Shown here piece by piece: positions 52,165-61,705 of a stretch of DNA of 64,000 nucleotides. A model generated the notes under the pieces. It searched no databases. It saw only the letters and a list, made by a program, of their open reading frames with translations, and was not told where the DNA came from. Each line of letters opens with the position of its first letter. Within the stretch, counting starts at the first letter, position 1. Source of the DNA: JBDIAG01 sp963835085 (GTDB lineage: Bacteria > Actinomycetota > Actinomycetes > Actinomycetales > CAWJMD01); NCBI GenBank assembly GCA_963835085.1, contig CAWIED010000001.1:1550001-1614000 (forward strand), in the 5' to 3' direction. The translations under genes were made by a program, and so were the position numbers.

Positions 52165-53455
52165 TCAACTCGGCTCCGACGCACGCCTCAGGTTCAGCTC
52201 GGCCCGACGGCGCAGGATGGCACGCTCGCTCTCGTTCCTGGTGCGCGCGGCGGCCTCGGTGAACGCCTCACGTGCCTGCGCATGGAGCCCGGCCCGCTCG
52301 AGCAGGTCTCCACGCACGCTCGGCACGAGTGGCGAGTCGCCCAGTGCGTCCTCGGTCAGCTCTTCAAGTACGGCGAGACCGGCGTCCGGTCCGAACGCCC
52401 GCCCATGCGCGACGGCGCGGTTGACCTCGACGACCGGACCGGGTGCTGCGGTGGCCAGGACATCGTAGAGAGCCGCGATCCGGCGCCAGTTCGTGTCCTC
52501 GGAACGCTCGGCGCGGGCGTGCTGCGCGGCGATCGATGCCTGGAGGAAGTACCGCCCGACCGGCCTCCCGCGTCCGGCGAGCAGCTCGGCCTGGTGCAGG
52601 ACCGCCAGGCCACGCCGGATCAGCACCTGGTCCCAGCGCTTCCGGTCCTGCGCCTCGAGCAGGACCGGTGTGCCATCCTCGTCGAGCCGGGCCGGCATCC
52701 GCGAGGCCTGGATCTCCAGCAGCGCCTGCAGTCCGATCACCTCGGGCTCGTCGGGAGCGAGTGCGGCCAGCATGCGCGCGAGCCGCATCGCCTCGATCGC
52801 CAGGTCGGGGCGCATCCAGTCCACGCCGGCGGTGGCGGCGTACCCCTCGTTGAAGATCAGGTAGATCACCGCCATGACGTCGTCGAGGCGCCTGGTCCGC
52901 TCTGGTCCCGTCGGCAGCTCGAACTCGGCGTGAGTCTTCGCGAGTGTCTTCTTCGCCCGCGAGATGCGCTGGCCCATAGCCGATTCGCTGACCAGGAACC
53001 CGCGGGCGATCTCGGCCGTGGTGAGGCCGCCGACCAGCCGCAGCGTCAAGCGCGGCCCGGGACTCGGCGGTCAGGCTCGGGTGGCAGGACAGGAAGATGA
53101 GCCGCAGGACGTCGTCCTCGATGTGGTCGATCTGGGCGTCGAGGTCGGGCACTCTCCTCCTCTCCCAGTCGGCATGCTCGAGCTCCGCAACCTTGCGGCG
53201 AAGGACGTCTGCGCGCCGGAAGTGATCGATGCCGCGCCGCTTCGCGGTGGTCATCAGCCACGCCGCCGGGTTCTCCGGTACGCCGGCAGCGGGCCACTGC
53301 TCGAGCGCGGCCACGAGCGCGTCCTGCGCAAGATCCTCGGCGAGCTCCACGTCACGGGTCATCCGGGTGAGGGCGCCGACGAGGCGGGCCGACTCGGCCC
53401 GCCAAGCGGCGACGATGGCCTCGTTCGGATCATCCGGACTGGTCTGTGCCGGCAC
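52165..53455 (-). pseudogene. ECF-like sigma factor (SigJ/DUF6596 type) with one-base frameshift
   Basis: From GTG 53455 (VPAQTSPDDPNEAIVAAW) the region-2 sequence is normal: LAEDLAQDALVAALEQWPAAGVPENPAAWLMTTAKRRGIDHFRR, then LRLIFLSCHPSLTAESRAAL. At 53048-53049 an extra base shifts the frame; region 4 (TLRLVGGLTTAEIARGFLVSE, then RISRAKKTL) and the long C-terminal DUF6596 domain to the stop at 52165 continue in another frame. Removing one A (plus strand) restores about 430 residues. Either inactivated or a base-calling error. Such sigma factors are usually coupled to a YCII-type protein, as here. Confidence 0.8.
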
Positions 53456-53872
53456 CAGGCCAGCGTAGGGGCTCGAGCCTCGCCCCGGCTCAGTCGGCGC
53501 AGGCGCGGCGCCTCGGGGCCGGTCGGAGATCTGGCGCAGGGTGGAGATCACGGTGACCTCGGGCCAGTGCTTCGCGTGCAGCTCGGCGAACTCCTGCTGG
53601 TCGGCGACGGCCTCCTCGAGGCTGTCGTACTGCATGATGGCCCAGCCGCCGACGACCTCCTTGGCCTCGGCGTACGGCCCGTCGACGCGGCTGACCTCGC
53701 CCTGGCGGACGACGAAGTTCACGGCGTCCTCAGTGCCGTACAGCCCGCCGCCGTCGAGGAACACGCCCTTGGCGGCCTGCTCGCCGATGTAGTCGTCCAT
53801 CGCGTCGAACAGCGCCTGCGGCGGCGTGCCGACGCCCTCTTCCATCCTCACGAATCCCATGAAACGCGGCAT
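53456..53872 (-). CDS. YCII/DGPF-domain protein reading into the sigma factor
   Basis: From ATG 53872 (MPRFMGFVRMEEGVG), with AGGAG upstream. A YCII-type ferredoxin-like domain with the diagnostic DGPYAEAKEVVGGWAIMQYDSLEEAV (about 64-89) and FAELHAKHWPEVTVIS. There is no stop codon after the domain: a Pro/Gly linker (PRGAAPAPTEPGRG) runs directly into the sigma-factor start, so this is either a fusion protein or overlapping translation from GTG 53455. Only the YCII portion is listed here. Confidence 0.7.
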
Positions 53873-54202
53873 CTCGATCACTCCTACTCGTTGCTGGAAC
53901 CTGCCTGTCACCTGTACGTCGAACGGCCACCACGCTCTTCGACATCGACCCTGCACTTTTTTCAAACTCGCCTACCTTGCCGCGTGGCGACACCGATCGA
54001 GCGAAGCCCACCTGATCCAAGCAGCGATGGAGGAGTAGCTCACCCGCCGTTCACTCCGCGGGGGTGTGACGCCGGCGCCGAGCCAGCGGCCGGGGGGATG
54101 CTGTCGATGTTGCAGTAGCTCTGAGGAGGGACTGGCGAGGGGGCCCCGCCGGGATCGGCGCCCAACTGACATCGATTACTGGTGCGCCTCGCAGGCGATA
54201 GG

Positions 54203-55093
54203 TCAGATGGTGGCACGACTCCGCAATTGAGCCATGTCTCTCCCCGGCGGCATGCCGAACTGGCGACGATACTCCCGGTTGAATTGCGTTGGACTGCTAT
54301 ATCCGACAGAGTGCGCCACCTCGGTCACGCTCCCCTCGGTGAGGAGAAGTGAGCGGGCCTCTTGCAGTTGTAGACCCTTTTGGAACTGCAGCGGAGACTG
54401 ACCCGTGAGGCGACGAAAGTGACGATGAAAAGTCGAGACGCTCATCCCTGCGACCCGCGCAAGTTCTCGTATCGACAGCGGCTCGGTGAAGTGCTGACGG
54501 AGATGAGTTATAGCATCACCAACATGACGCAGGACACTGTCAGCAAGGCCGATCTGCGCAACGCTCTGTCCCAGCGGTCCCCGGAGGAGCCGCCAGAGAA
54601 TCTCTTGTTCGATGAGCGGCGCGAGGGCTATGGCATCGACCGGATCGTCGAGCAGTCGGAGCATCCTGACAACCGCATCGAGAAGTTGATTGTCGGCGGC
54701 GTGAGTGCCAATGGATACCCCTAACTGCGACCGCTCCTTGACGTCCGGCTGCAGTTGCGGGAGCAGGGCTGCGACCCGAGAAGCCGCCAGACGGAGTCCG
54801 ATGGCTAACGCGGGACTTTCGGGGCTCGCGGCGATGAAGTGCCCGGACAACGGCATGCTTGCGGTGACGATCAAGCAATCGCCCGCCCGATAGTCGATCA
54901 CTCGTCGATCGAAGTAGAGCCTCTTGCCTCCGTGAGCCATAAGGACAAAGAGCTGCTCGGCAAGCTGATAGTCGGGCGCAGAGCTCTCGTAGCGGGAGAC
55001 CACGAATCCGTCGATCAGTGTGCCGGAGTCGGCGCCCGCATGGCGCGCGATCCTCTCGCACATCTCATCGAGCAACTCCACGGAACTGGGCAT
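54203..55093 (-). CDS. AraC family transcriptional regulator
   Basis: 296 residues. N-terminal AraC-type ligand domain (about 20-180, including RVIDYRAGDCLIVTASMPLSG) and C-terminal double HTH: EPLSIRELARVAGMSVSTFHRHFRRLTGQSPLQFQKGLQL and VTEVAHSVGYSSPTQFNREYRRQFGMPPG. An IS lies 58 bases upstream of the ATG, between it and the divergent SDR gene, so the shared promoter region has been split. Its target was probably the SDR gene. Confidence 0.88.
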   Translation of the reverse strand: MPSSVELLDEMCERIARHAGADSGTLIDGFVVSRYESSAPDYQLAEQLFVLMAHGGKRLYFDRRVIDYRAGDCLIVTASMPLSGHFIAASPESPALAIGLRLAASRVAALLPQLQPDVKERSQLGVSIGTHAADNQLLDAVVRMLRLLDDPVDAIALAPLIEQEILWRLLRGPLGQSVAQIGLADSVLRHVGDAITHLRQHFTEPLSIRELARVAGMSVSTFHRHFRRLTGQSPLQFQKGLQLQEARSLLLTEGSVTEVAHSVGYSSPTQFNREYRRQFGMPPGRDMAQLRSRATI

Positions 55094-55151
55094 GGGTCAA
55101 TCGTGCCATCTCGGCAGGGATCCGTGACGGCCCACCCTCGTCACTACTAAG

Positions 55152-56848
55152 CCTCGATCCACCGATGGGCATGGCGGGGAGTGTGTGATCTTGTTGGGCG
55201 GGTTGGGGGCTGTTGGGGCGTGCGGATGCTCCGGGCCTTGCTGTCCGGGATGTTCCATTGTGGTGCTCGGGTCGCGCAGTGGTGGCTGCTGGGTGGTCAG
55301 GTCGTGAGGGCCGGTGGTGGGTCGTTGACGCGGTCGAACATGGTTGTCCAGGCGGTCTGCCAGGGCCATGCGACCGGGAGGTGCATGGTGATGCGTCGGG
55401 CCGAGGATGCGATTCGTGCGGGGATGGTGATGAGCTTGCGGCGCAGGGTGGCGGTGGTCGCTCGTGCGAGGTCGGGTGCGGCGAGGGTGCCGGCGGCGCG
55501 GGTGAGGTTGAACGCGATGACGGCGAGGACCAGCCAGGCGGCGTTGGCGTTGAACGCTGCGGATGGCAGGTGAGCGAGTGCGGAGCTCTTGAGGTCGGCG
55601 TGGACCTGTTCGATGACCGCGTGGTGGCGGTGGGTCGCATCGGCGGTGACGGTGTCGAGGATCTTGGGGTCGGCGGTGGTGAAGAGGGCGTGGAAGCGCC
55701 AGGTGTCGAACAGGGTGTCCTGGCCGGCGGCCTTGTTCCTTTCGGCGTTGAGGTCGGGGATCCGTCGCACGACCAGCCGACCGGCGACCCGTTCGGACCT
55801 CTTGGCCGAGGCGAACGCGGTGAACGGTACTTCGGCGACCTCGGCTCGCGAGATCCACGTGCCGGTGGTTTCGTCGAGGATGGCGTCGGTGTACTCGATC
55901 GTGGTCCACGCGTTCTCGTCGATGGTGGTGATCGCCTTCTTGACTGCGGGGTCCATCCGCACGGTGACCGAGACCGCGGCACCGCCGGATAGGGCGGCGT
56001 GGACGGGTCCGCGGCCGTAGAACGCCGAGTCGGCACGCACCAGCACCAGCCGAGTCTTGCCCAGGATCCTTCGCGTGGTCTTGACCGCGTCGGCGACCAG
56101 CCGCTTCGCGCCCCGTGGCGACCCGGTTGAGCCTTTGCGCAGCCGTTGGGCCACGATCACCGGCGCCGTAGCGGGCATGGTGAGTGTGGCCAGCAGCGCG
56201 TTGAGCCCGCGGACACCGGAGTAGCCGAACCCGGCGCCCTGCTTGGCATACCCGTGGACCTCGATGATGGTGTCGTCGACATCGACCAACGCGTATCCCT
56301 GGTCAGTGCCTGCGGCAGCGTCGTGGCCGGGTTCTGGCAACAGGCGCGTCAGCGAAGCCAGGGCGATCAGGAACCGAGAGGCGATCGCGTCGAGTTGGCG
56401 GACGTGGCCGAAGGTGAACGAGCGCAGGAACGACCCCAGCGTCGAGGGCGCATAAGCCTTGGCGAAGAGCCGACCCAGCCCACCGTGGCGCAGCAGGCCC
56501 ATGTCATCGATCGAGTCCGCGCCGGCGACCATCCCGGCCACCAGCGAGGCGACCTTCAACCCCGGGTTCGCGCCCTTGTCCGTCGGGACACTGAGGTGCT
56601 CATCCGCCAGGTCCCGCAACCCAGCCCGCTCGGCCAGCGCCACCACGGGGAGCAGTCCTGCTGCCGACACGAGATTCGGATCGTCGAACGCCACCGAGGT
56701 TCGACCAAGGGTGTGAGAGAGTCGCATCTTGAAGATGCCCTCCTGACGTTGGGTGATTTGGACCGTCGCAAGTCCCAAACTCCCAGCCCAGAAGGGCATC
56801 TTCGCGTAACGGCACGCCAACACCTCAAAGTCGATCGGTGGATCGAGG
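55152..56848 (-). mobile_element. IS1380-family insertion sequence, copy 2
   Basis: Same 1697-bp element as 35736-37432 and in the same orientation, with the same inverted repeats. CTAAG flanks it at 55147-55151 and 56849-56853. It has inserted between the divergent AraC and SDR genes. Confidence 0.92.
55297..56727 (-). CDS. IS1380-family transposase, copy 2
   Basis: 476 residues from ATG 56727, with no difference seen from the copy-1 protein. All acidic motifs (VDVDDTIIEVHG, RADSAFYGRG, EQVHADLK) are intact. Confidence 0.9.
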   Translation of the reverse strand: MRLSHTLGRTSVAFDDPNLVSAAGLLPVVALAERAGLRDLADEHLSVPTDKGANPGLKVASLVAGMVAGADSIDDMGLLRHGGLGRLFAKAYAPSTLGSFLRSFTFGHVRQLDAIASRFLIALASLTRLLPEPGHDAAAGTDQGYALVDVDDTIIEVHGYAKQGAGFGYSGVRGLNALLATLTMPATAPVIVAQRLRKGSTGSPRGAKRLVADAVKTTRRILGKTRLVLVRADSAFYGRGPVHAALSGGAAVSVTVRMDPAVKKAITTIDENAWTTIEYTDAILDETTGTWISRAEVAEVPFTAFASAKRSERVAGRLVVRRIPDLNAERNKAAGQDTLFDTWRFHALFTTADPKILDTVTADATHRHHAVIEQVHADLKSSALAHLPSAAFNANAAWLVLAVIAFNLTRAAGTLAAPDLARATTATLRRKLITIPARIASSARRITMHLPVAWPWQTAWTTMFDRVNDPPPALTT

Positions 56849-56920
56849 CTAAGAGAATTAGGCAAGAGTCTGCGTCGGATGACCTACCCAAGCTCGACCC
56901 CTGAGTCCCACGCTTGTGAG

Positions 56921-57787
56921 ATGTCGAACGCAAGATCAACCGCAACGACTTGGCTCATCACGGGATGCTCGTCTGGCTTCGGGCGCGAGTTCGTGAGAGC
57001 CGCCCTCGCGAACGGGCACCGAGTAGTTGCCACCGCTCGGAACCCCGAAGACGTTGCCGATCTGGTCACGTCGGCAGGCGAGGCTCGGGCTGTCGCGCTC
57101 AGGCTTGATGTCACTGACAGCACATCGGTCGCGGAGGCAGTGGCTGCCGCGACCGACCACTTCGGTGGCATCGATGTCCTCGTAAACAATGCGGGTATCA
57201 GCTACTTCGCCGGCGTGGAGGAAAGCGACGAGGAGGACGTGCGCCGCCTCTTCGAGATCAACTTCTTCGGCCTGATGAGAGTCACCAACGCGGTTCTCCC
57301 GCTAATGCGCGCACAGCGCTCGGGAACGATCGTGAACATGGCCTCCATCGCAGGTCTCAACGGCTTTGCCTCAGTCGGCTACTACAGCGCCTCGAAGTTC
57401 GCCGTGGAGGGCATCTCCGAGGCACTGGCCAGCGAAGTCAGGCCGTTCGGCATCCGGGTGCTTCTGGTCGAGCCAAGTGGCTTTCGCACCGAGTGGGCAC
57501 GCTCGGCGAACGAGGTAAGGCATCCGATCACGGACTACGACAAGACCCCATTGCGCCAGCAGGTCGCCCACGCCCGGACCTCGGATACTCCCCAGTCAGG
57601 CAACCCCGCCAAGGCGGCTGCCGCGATCATCCACGACGTCGAGAAAGGAGGACCCAACCTGCACCTGCCGCTCGGTGCTGGGTCGATCGTCGCGACGCTG
57701 GCCAAACTCGACGCCGTCAAGGCGGAGTACGAGTCATTAGAGTCCATCGCCCGCGGCGCGGACGACAGACCGGCCGACCGCAGCTGA
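56921..57787 (+). CDS. Short-chain dehydrogenase/reductase
   Basis: 288 residues from ATG 56921 (MSNARSTATTWLITG); an in-frame ATG at 56879 is nearer the IS. Classical SDR: cofactor loop TGCSSGFGREFV (about 15-26), the NNAG motif in DVLVNNAGISYF, catalytic Ser in NMASIAG and YYSASKF (YxxxK, about 158-164). The absence of an acidic residue after strand 2 (VVATARNPEDV) suggests NADP. The IS 68 bases upstream has probably displaced its native promoter. Confidence 0.87.
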   Translation: MSNARSTATTWLITGCSSGFGREFVRAALANGHRVVATARNPEDVADLVTSAGEARAVALRLDVTDSTSVAEAVAAATDHFGGIDVLVNNAGISYFAGVEESDEEDVRRLFEINFFGLMRVTNAVLPLMRAQRSGTIVNMASIAGLNGFASVGYYSASKFAVEGISEALASEVRPFGIRVLLVEPSGFRTEWARSANEVRHPITDYDKTPLRQQVAHARTSDTPQSGNPAKAAAAIIHDVEKGGPNLHLPLGAGSIVATLAKLDAVKAEYESLESIARGADDRPADRS

Positions 57788-57899
57788 CCCGGGGATGGCA
57801 AGGACGCGAGGCTCTGGTTCAGTGCCGAGCGCGACGCCACTCCTGACCACCGCCGCTACTCAGAAAAGTCGATCCTCAGGGAAGACTCAGCACGTGGGG

Positions 57900-58025
57900 A
57901 GTCGTCCGGGATCGCCGCCAGTTCGTGCGGGTGCACTTGCTGACTGTGCCAGGCCGGGTCGTGAACGCGCGGAGGCGTTCGTCGGCGGCGTGAATGCCAG
58001 GCGGATTCTCGCAGACCGTTCTGTA
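57900..58025 (-). pseudogene. Remnant of a second epoxide hydrolase gene
   Basis: The minus strand reads ENPPGIHAADERLRAFTTRPG, nearly the same as ENPPGIHTADERVRAFTTGPQ of the gene at 44709-45946; similarity fades on both sides. No start or catalytic residues remain. It occupies the gap 57788-58092, in which nothing else is recognised. Confidence 0.65.
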
Positions 58026-58092
58026 GATGCAAAGGCCGTAACTGCTTCTGGTAGGGCCTCCAGACGATACGGCAGTCGGGTGGCAGCGAACG

Positions 58093-58885
58093 TCAGAGCG
58101 AGCGCCGCTCGCGAGCATTAGCTTCTGGGTAGTCCGGGAGCTGCCAGCTGCCGCCCCGATCTTCGGTCGCAAATCGTGCGGCAAGTTCCGGAATGCGTAA
58201 TGCGGTGGCTAGTGCAGTGATGGAGAGGAAGGCGCCGATCGCAAGCTGTGACGTGGGAATACCCAGTCGGAGAAGGCTTGGCTTCACTGCGGCTTGGATC
58301 CTGTTCACGAACGGGCGGAGCGTGGAGTCGTAGTTTGCGAACGCCTTGTTGAGGTCGTGCGGGTTGCGATTGACCTCCCCGGCGAGGACGTAAGCGCCGA
58401 CCAAGCCGCCAGAGACACCCATACCGCTGTACGGAGAGGCGCAGTGAGCAGCATCTCCGACGAGGACGACGCGTCCCGTGGACCAGTTGTCGGAGCGCAC
58501 CTGAAGCACCTCCTGGGAGCAGAAGAAGGGAGCATTCCGCATTCCGGCGATGAAGCGTTCGGTCTGCCAACCCGCGTCGCCGAATCTGTCGGCCCAGAAC
58601 TGTTTCTGCTCCTCTACAGGTGCTCGGTGGATCGCGGACGCCGCCGTAGAATCGTCGCGTAGCACGAAGTAGACCTGTGTCTCATCAGCGTTGTGGCTTC
58701 GGCGCATGATCTGCCGTCCACCGCGAACCAGGTAGGTGTCCCGGATATTGCTGTCGGAGCCGATGCGAGGAATGAACCAGTACGCCAGGTGCAGCCCGAG
58801 CTTCCAATACGGTTCGGCAGATGCCGTTGGCTGGATGGCTCGACGGATTCGGGAACCTTGCCCGTCTGCTCCGATCAACCCGGCT
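58093..58885 (-). pseudogene. FAD-dependent monooxygenase lacking its N-terminus
   Basis: C-terminal two thirds of a PHBH-type aromatic hydroxylase: LIGADGQGSRIRRAI (the DG motif) at the 5' edge, then GRVVLVGDAAHCASPYSGMGVSGGLVGAYVLAGEV (the GD motif) and a normal C-terminus. The first about 150 residues, with the GxGxxG FAD motif, are missing. The coding sequence stops abruptly near 58885, where it meets a TetR gene on the other strand that is also truncated. Confidence 0.75.
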
Positions 58886-59390
58886 GGGCGTGGAACAGCC
58901 CTCGCTCTATTGGCACTTCCGGAAGAAAGAAGATCTGCTCGAGGCGATGGCAGAAGCCGCGATGGCCCCACACGCGGCAGCGCCGCTACCGGAACCCACT
59001 GATGACTGGCGCGAGTGGTTTGTCGACAACTCGCGCAGCTTTCGGCGGACGTTGCTGATGCATCGCGACGGTGCACGGCTTCACGCGGGGCTCGTTCCCG
59101 GGGCGGACATCGACCGGATCGTCCGGAAGATGTCGTTCCTTACCGCCTCGGGCGTGCCCGAGCGCGATGCTCAGATGGCGATGCTGACCGCCAGTCGCTT
59201 CACCGTGGGCAGCGTTTTGGAGGAACAGGCGGACATGGACCATGACGGTGGCCCAGCAATACGGGACGACGTCCCGCAGATCGACCACGTTTCCGCGTTC
59301 GAGGCCGGGCTTGCTCTCATCGCCGATGGCCTAGCTCACCGGGTGGCGAGCACATCAGAAGGGCCTGCACCTAGCGCTGCCGACGGATAG
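58886..59390 (+). pseudogene. TetR regulator lacking its N-terminus
   Basis: The frame carries LGVEQPSLYWHFRKKEDLLEAMAEAAM, the second half of a TetR HTH, then a normal TetR_C ligand domain to the stop. The first HTH helices (about 40 residues) are absent; upstream sequence in this frame is antisense to the monooxygenase. An ATG at 58821 could still start a chimeric product, but the DNA-binding domain would be incomplete. Confidence 0.7.
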
Positions 59391-59522
59391 GAAGCCGCCT
59401 CATTCCGCTCCGAACGGCTAGGTACTGCCAGGTGCAGCAACTCGCCGTGCGCCAGCAAGGCCAGACAGCAGACTTTGGGTCTCAAAACCCGGTGATGTCG
59501 TTGGTGTGAGGCAACGACCTTC

Positions 59523-59598
59523 TGGTGGGCCCGGCCGGGCTCGAACCGACGACACCCGCGGTGTAAACGCGGTGCTCTACCAACTGAGCTACAGGCCC
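59523..59598 (-). tRNA. tRNA-Val (UAC)
   Basis: Full cloverleaf on the minus strand: acceptor GGGCCTG / CGGGCCC, D arm GCTCAGTTGGTAGAGC, anticodon stem CCGCG / CGCGG with loop TTTACAC (anticodon TAC), T arm GTCGG TTCGAGC CCGGC, and encoded CCA at 59523-59525. Confidence 0.95.
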
Positions 59599-60012
59599 TG
59601 AAGTAACACACGTACCGCGAGCTGAGTTCTCCCGCGCTGCCATTCTGCCAGGCGCATCATCTTGCCAGGCCCACGGAGGGGGCTCGCGACCGGCTCCAAC
59701 TGCGAACCCAGTTAACGAACCTGGTCCGAACTGCGGATTTCGTCGGAATTGATGGCCGCGGCCGTCGAAGTCTCGGGTCAACGACGGCCGCAGCTAGGTA
59801 ATTGATACCTCAACTAGCGGCTGACCACAAGAAACGGCAACCCTCGTTCGGCCGTGTGTTGCCGACGTCTGATTGGGCCATTCGAGTGCTGGATGAACAC
59901 CGAGAGTGAAAGCGCCAGATCAGCACGCCGATGCAATGACCAGTTCGAGTGACCGACGCAACATCTCGGGCGGCTACGGGCTGAGCAGGGCAGGCCAAAT
60001 CTCCTCAGCCGA
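59599..60012. other. Gene-free stretch between tRNA-Val and DUF3052
   Basis: No convincing frame or strong structure. A short dyad AGGTA-n5-TACCT is the only symmetric sequence noted, at about 59796. The tRNA promoter should lie at its left edge. Confidence 0.4.
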
Positions 60013-60471
60013 TCACGTGCGCCCTGGGTCAGCTGGTTCGCCGGCCGCCTTGGACGGCACCAGCCGAATGGCCATCCAGTCTTCCCCTGCACTGAGGGTC
60101 TTCGTGGCGTGCAGACCCACCGAGGGAGCCGCCTCCTCGAGGTCTGCGGCATCGATCTGACCGGGGCGCCCGGGCTTGGGGGTCAGAAGCAACACTGTGC
60201 CTCCAGCCGCCAATGTGCCGAGCGTGTCGACCAGGGTGTCAACCAAGTCTCCGTCGCCGTCCCGCCACCACAGGATCACGCCGTCGACCACCTCGTCGGC
60301 GTCCTCGTCGAGCAGTTCCGAGCCGATGACCTCCTCGATGGCCTCTCGCAGGTCGTGATCCACGTCGCTGTCGTAACCGAATTCCTGAACAATCTGCTGC
60401 GCGGAGAAACCAAGCCGCTTGGCTCCGCTTCTTCCACCCGCGATCTCCGCGGTCTCCGCGGTCTCCGCCAC
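60013..60471 (-). CDS. DUF3052 family protein
   Basis: 152 residues from GTG 60471. The N-terminus repeats AET (VAETAETAEIAGG). The conserved core includes KRLGFSAQQIVQEFGYDSDVD, EEVIGSELLDEDADEVVDGVILWWRDGDGDLVD (about 45-77) and GTVLLLTPKPGRPG. This actinobacterial family typically neighbours aceE, as here (1.2 kb away). No function is established to my knowledge. Confidence 0.85.
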   Translation of the reverse strand: MAETAETAEIAGGRSGAKRLGFSAQQIVQEFGYDSDVDHDLREAIEEVIGSELLDEDADEVVDGVILWWRDGDGDLVDTLVDTLGTLAAGGTVLLLTPKPGRPGQIDAADLEEAAPSVGLHATKTLSAGEDWMAIRLVPSKAAGEPADPGRT

Positions 60472-60706
60472 TACCGGTATCCCCTCATATCTGTCCGCGG
60501 CCCGTGCAAGGCCCGGCCCCTGATTTCTATGGTCGAACGGTAGTGCACCAGCCGCACGTCACCTACAGATGGGCCAGTTTTAACGCTGTTGGATCAACGA
60601 CCGACCCACGCCTCGCGCAGATCCCGGCCGGTGTCGGCCACCCTGCCAGCAAAGAAGTCGACAGGCATGGCGGACGCCAACACTCACCTGTCCTAGCCTG
60701 AACGTT

Positions 60707-61582
60707 ATGGGCAGACGCAGCTCGCGCGTACCAGCCACCCGTTTCGATGTCGAGACGGGCAGGCGCATCGAACGTCCGGACACCTTGGCCGTAGAGGAGC
60801 CACTGGAGATCCGGGTCAACGGAGCCTCCGTGCTCACCACCATGCGCACACCTGGTGACGACGTCGACCTGGCCCTCGGCCTGCTGCTGTCCGAGGGCCT
60901 GATCTCCTCCGCCGACGCGGTGACCACGGCTGTGCACTGCAACGACGTGGGTGTCGACGGCTCGCCCACGTTCAACGTGCTCGATGTGACTCTGCGCTCT
61001 GACCATCCCCCGCTCAGCCTGGAGGGCAGGCGCACGTTCGGCATCACGTCGGCCTGCGGAGTATGCGGTTCGGCGACCATTGATGCTCTGCGCTCGCGCC
61101 AGCCGCTCTCGGATCTCTCGCTGGTGCCTGCGCACCTGCCGGCCGACGTCGCGGTCGGCCTGCCCCAGCGGATGCGCGCCGAGCAAGCCATCTTCGAGCG
61201 GACGGGCGGGTTGCACGCCGCCGGACTGTTCAGCCTGGACGGCGAGCCACTCGTGGTCCGCGAAGATGTGGGCCGGCATAACGCCTGTGACAAGGTCATC
61301 GGCTGGGCCGCTCGGACCAAGGGTCTGCCCCTGCACTCGTGCGTGCTGGTGCTCAGTGGGCGCACGTCCTTCGAACTGGCCCAGAAGGCCTGGGCGGCGG
61401 GAATCGCCGTGCTCCTGTCGGTCTCGGCACCATCCTCGCTGGCGGTGGAAGTCGCGGCAGCCGCAGGCCAAACCTTGATCGGCTTCGTCCGCTCCCCCAC
61501 GATGGTCTGTTACAACCGTCCTGACCGGATCCTCATAAGTGACCGCTCGGGTGCGCAACGAATCGCCACCCTCCGAACGTGA
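60707..61582 (+). CDS. fdhD: Formate dehydrogenase accessory sulfurtransferase
   Basis: 291-residue FdhD, which passes sulfur to the molybdenum cofactor of formate dehydrogenase. Seen: the N-terminal EEPLEIRVNG and TMRTPGDDVDLALGLLLSEGLI, the catalytic ITSACGVCGSATIDAL loop (two Cys, about 107-122) and FERTGGLHAAGLFSLDGEPLVVREDVGRHNACDKVIGWA (about 165-203). No formate dehydrogenase gene is in this window, so its client must lie elsewhere. Confidence 0.93.
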   Translation: MGRRSSRVPATRFDVETGRRIERPDTLAVEEPLEIRVNGASVLTTMRTPGDDVDLALGLLLSEGLISSADAVTTAVHCNDVGVDGSPTFNVLDVTLRSDHPPLSLEGRRTFGITSACGVCGSATIDALRSRQPLSDLSLVPAHLPADVAVGLPQRMRAEQAIFERTGGLHAAGLFSLDGEPLVVREDVGRHNACDKVIGWAARTKGLPLHSCVLVLSGRTSFELAQKAWAAGIAVLLSVSAPSSLAVEVAAAAGQTLIGFVRSPTMVCYNRPDRILISDRSGAQRIATLRT

Positions 61583-61705
61583 CGCGGACCACGTTCCGGG
61601 TGGAAGGATGGGTCGAAGTCCGCGGGGTGCCACTGCAGCGCGACCGAAGCCGCAGGCGGTGGCCTTCCCGGAACTGACGATCGACGACGACAGGAGACGA
61701 CGCTA

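Noticed and set aside
37433..58885. Prophage or integrative element with integrase
   Set aside because: No integrase, phage structural, plasmid replication or conjugation gene is visible. The tRNA-Val at 59523 is not flanked by an obvious attachment-site repeat.
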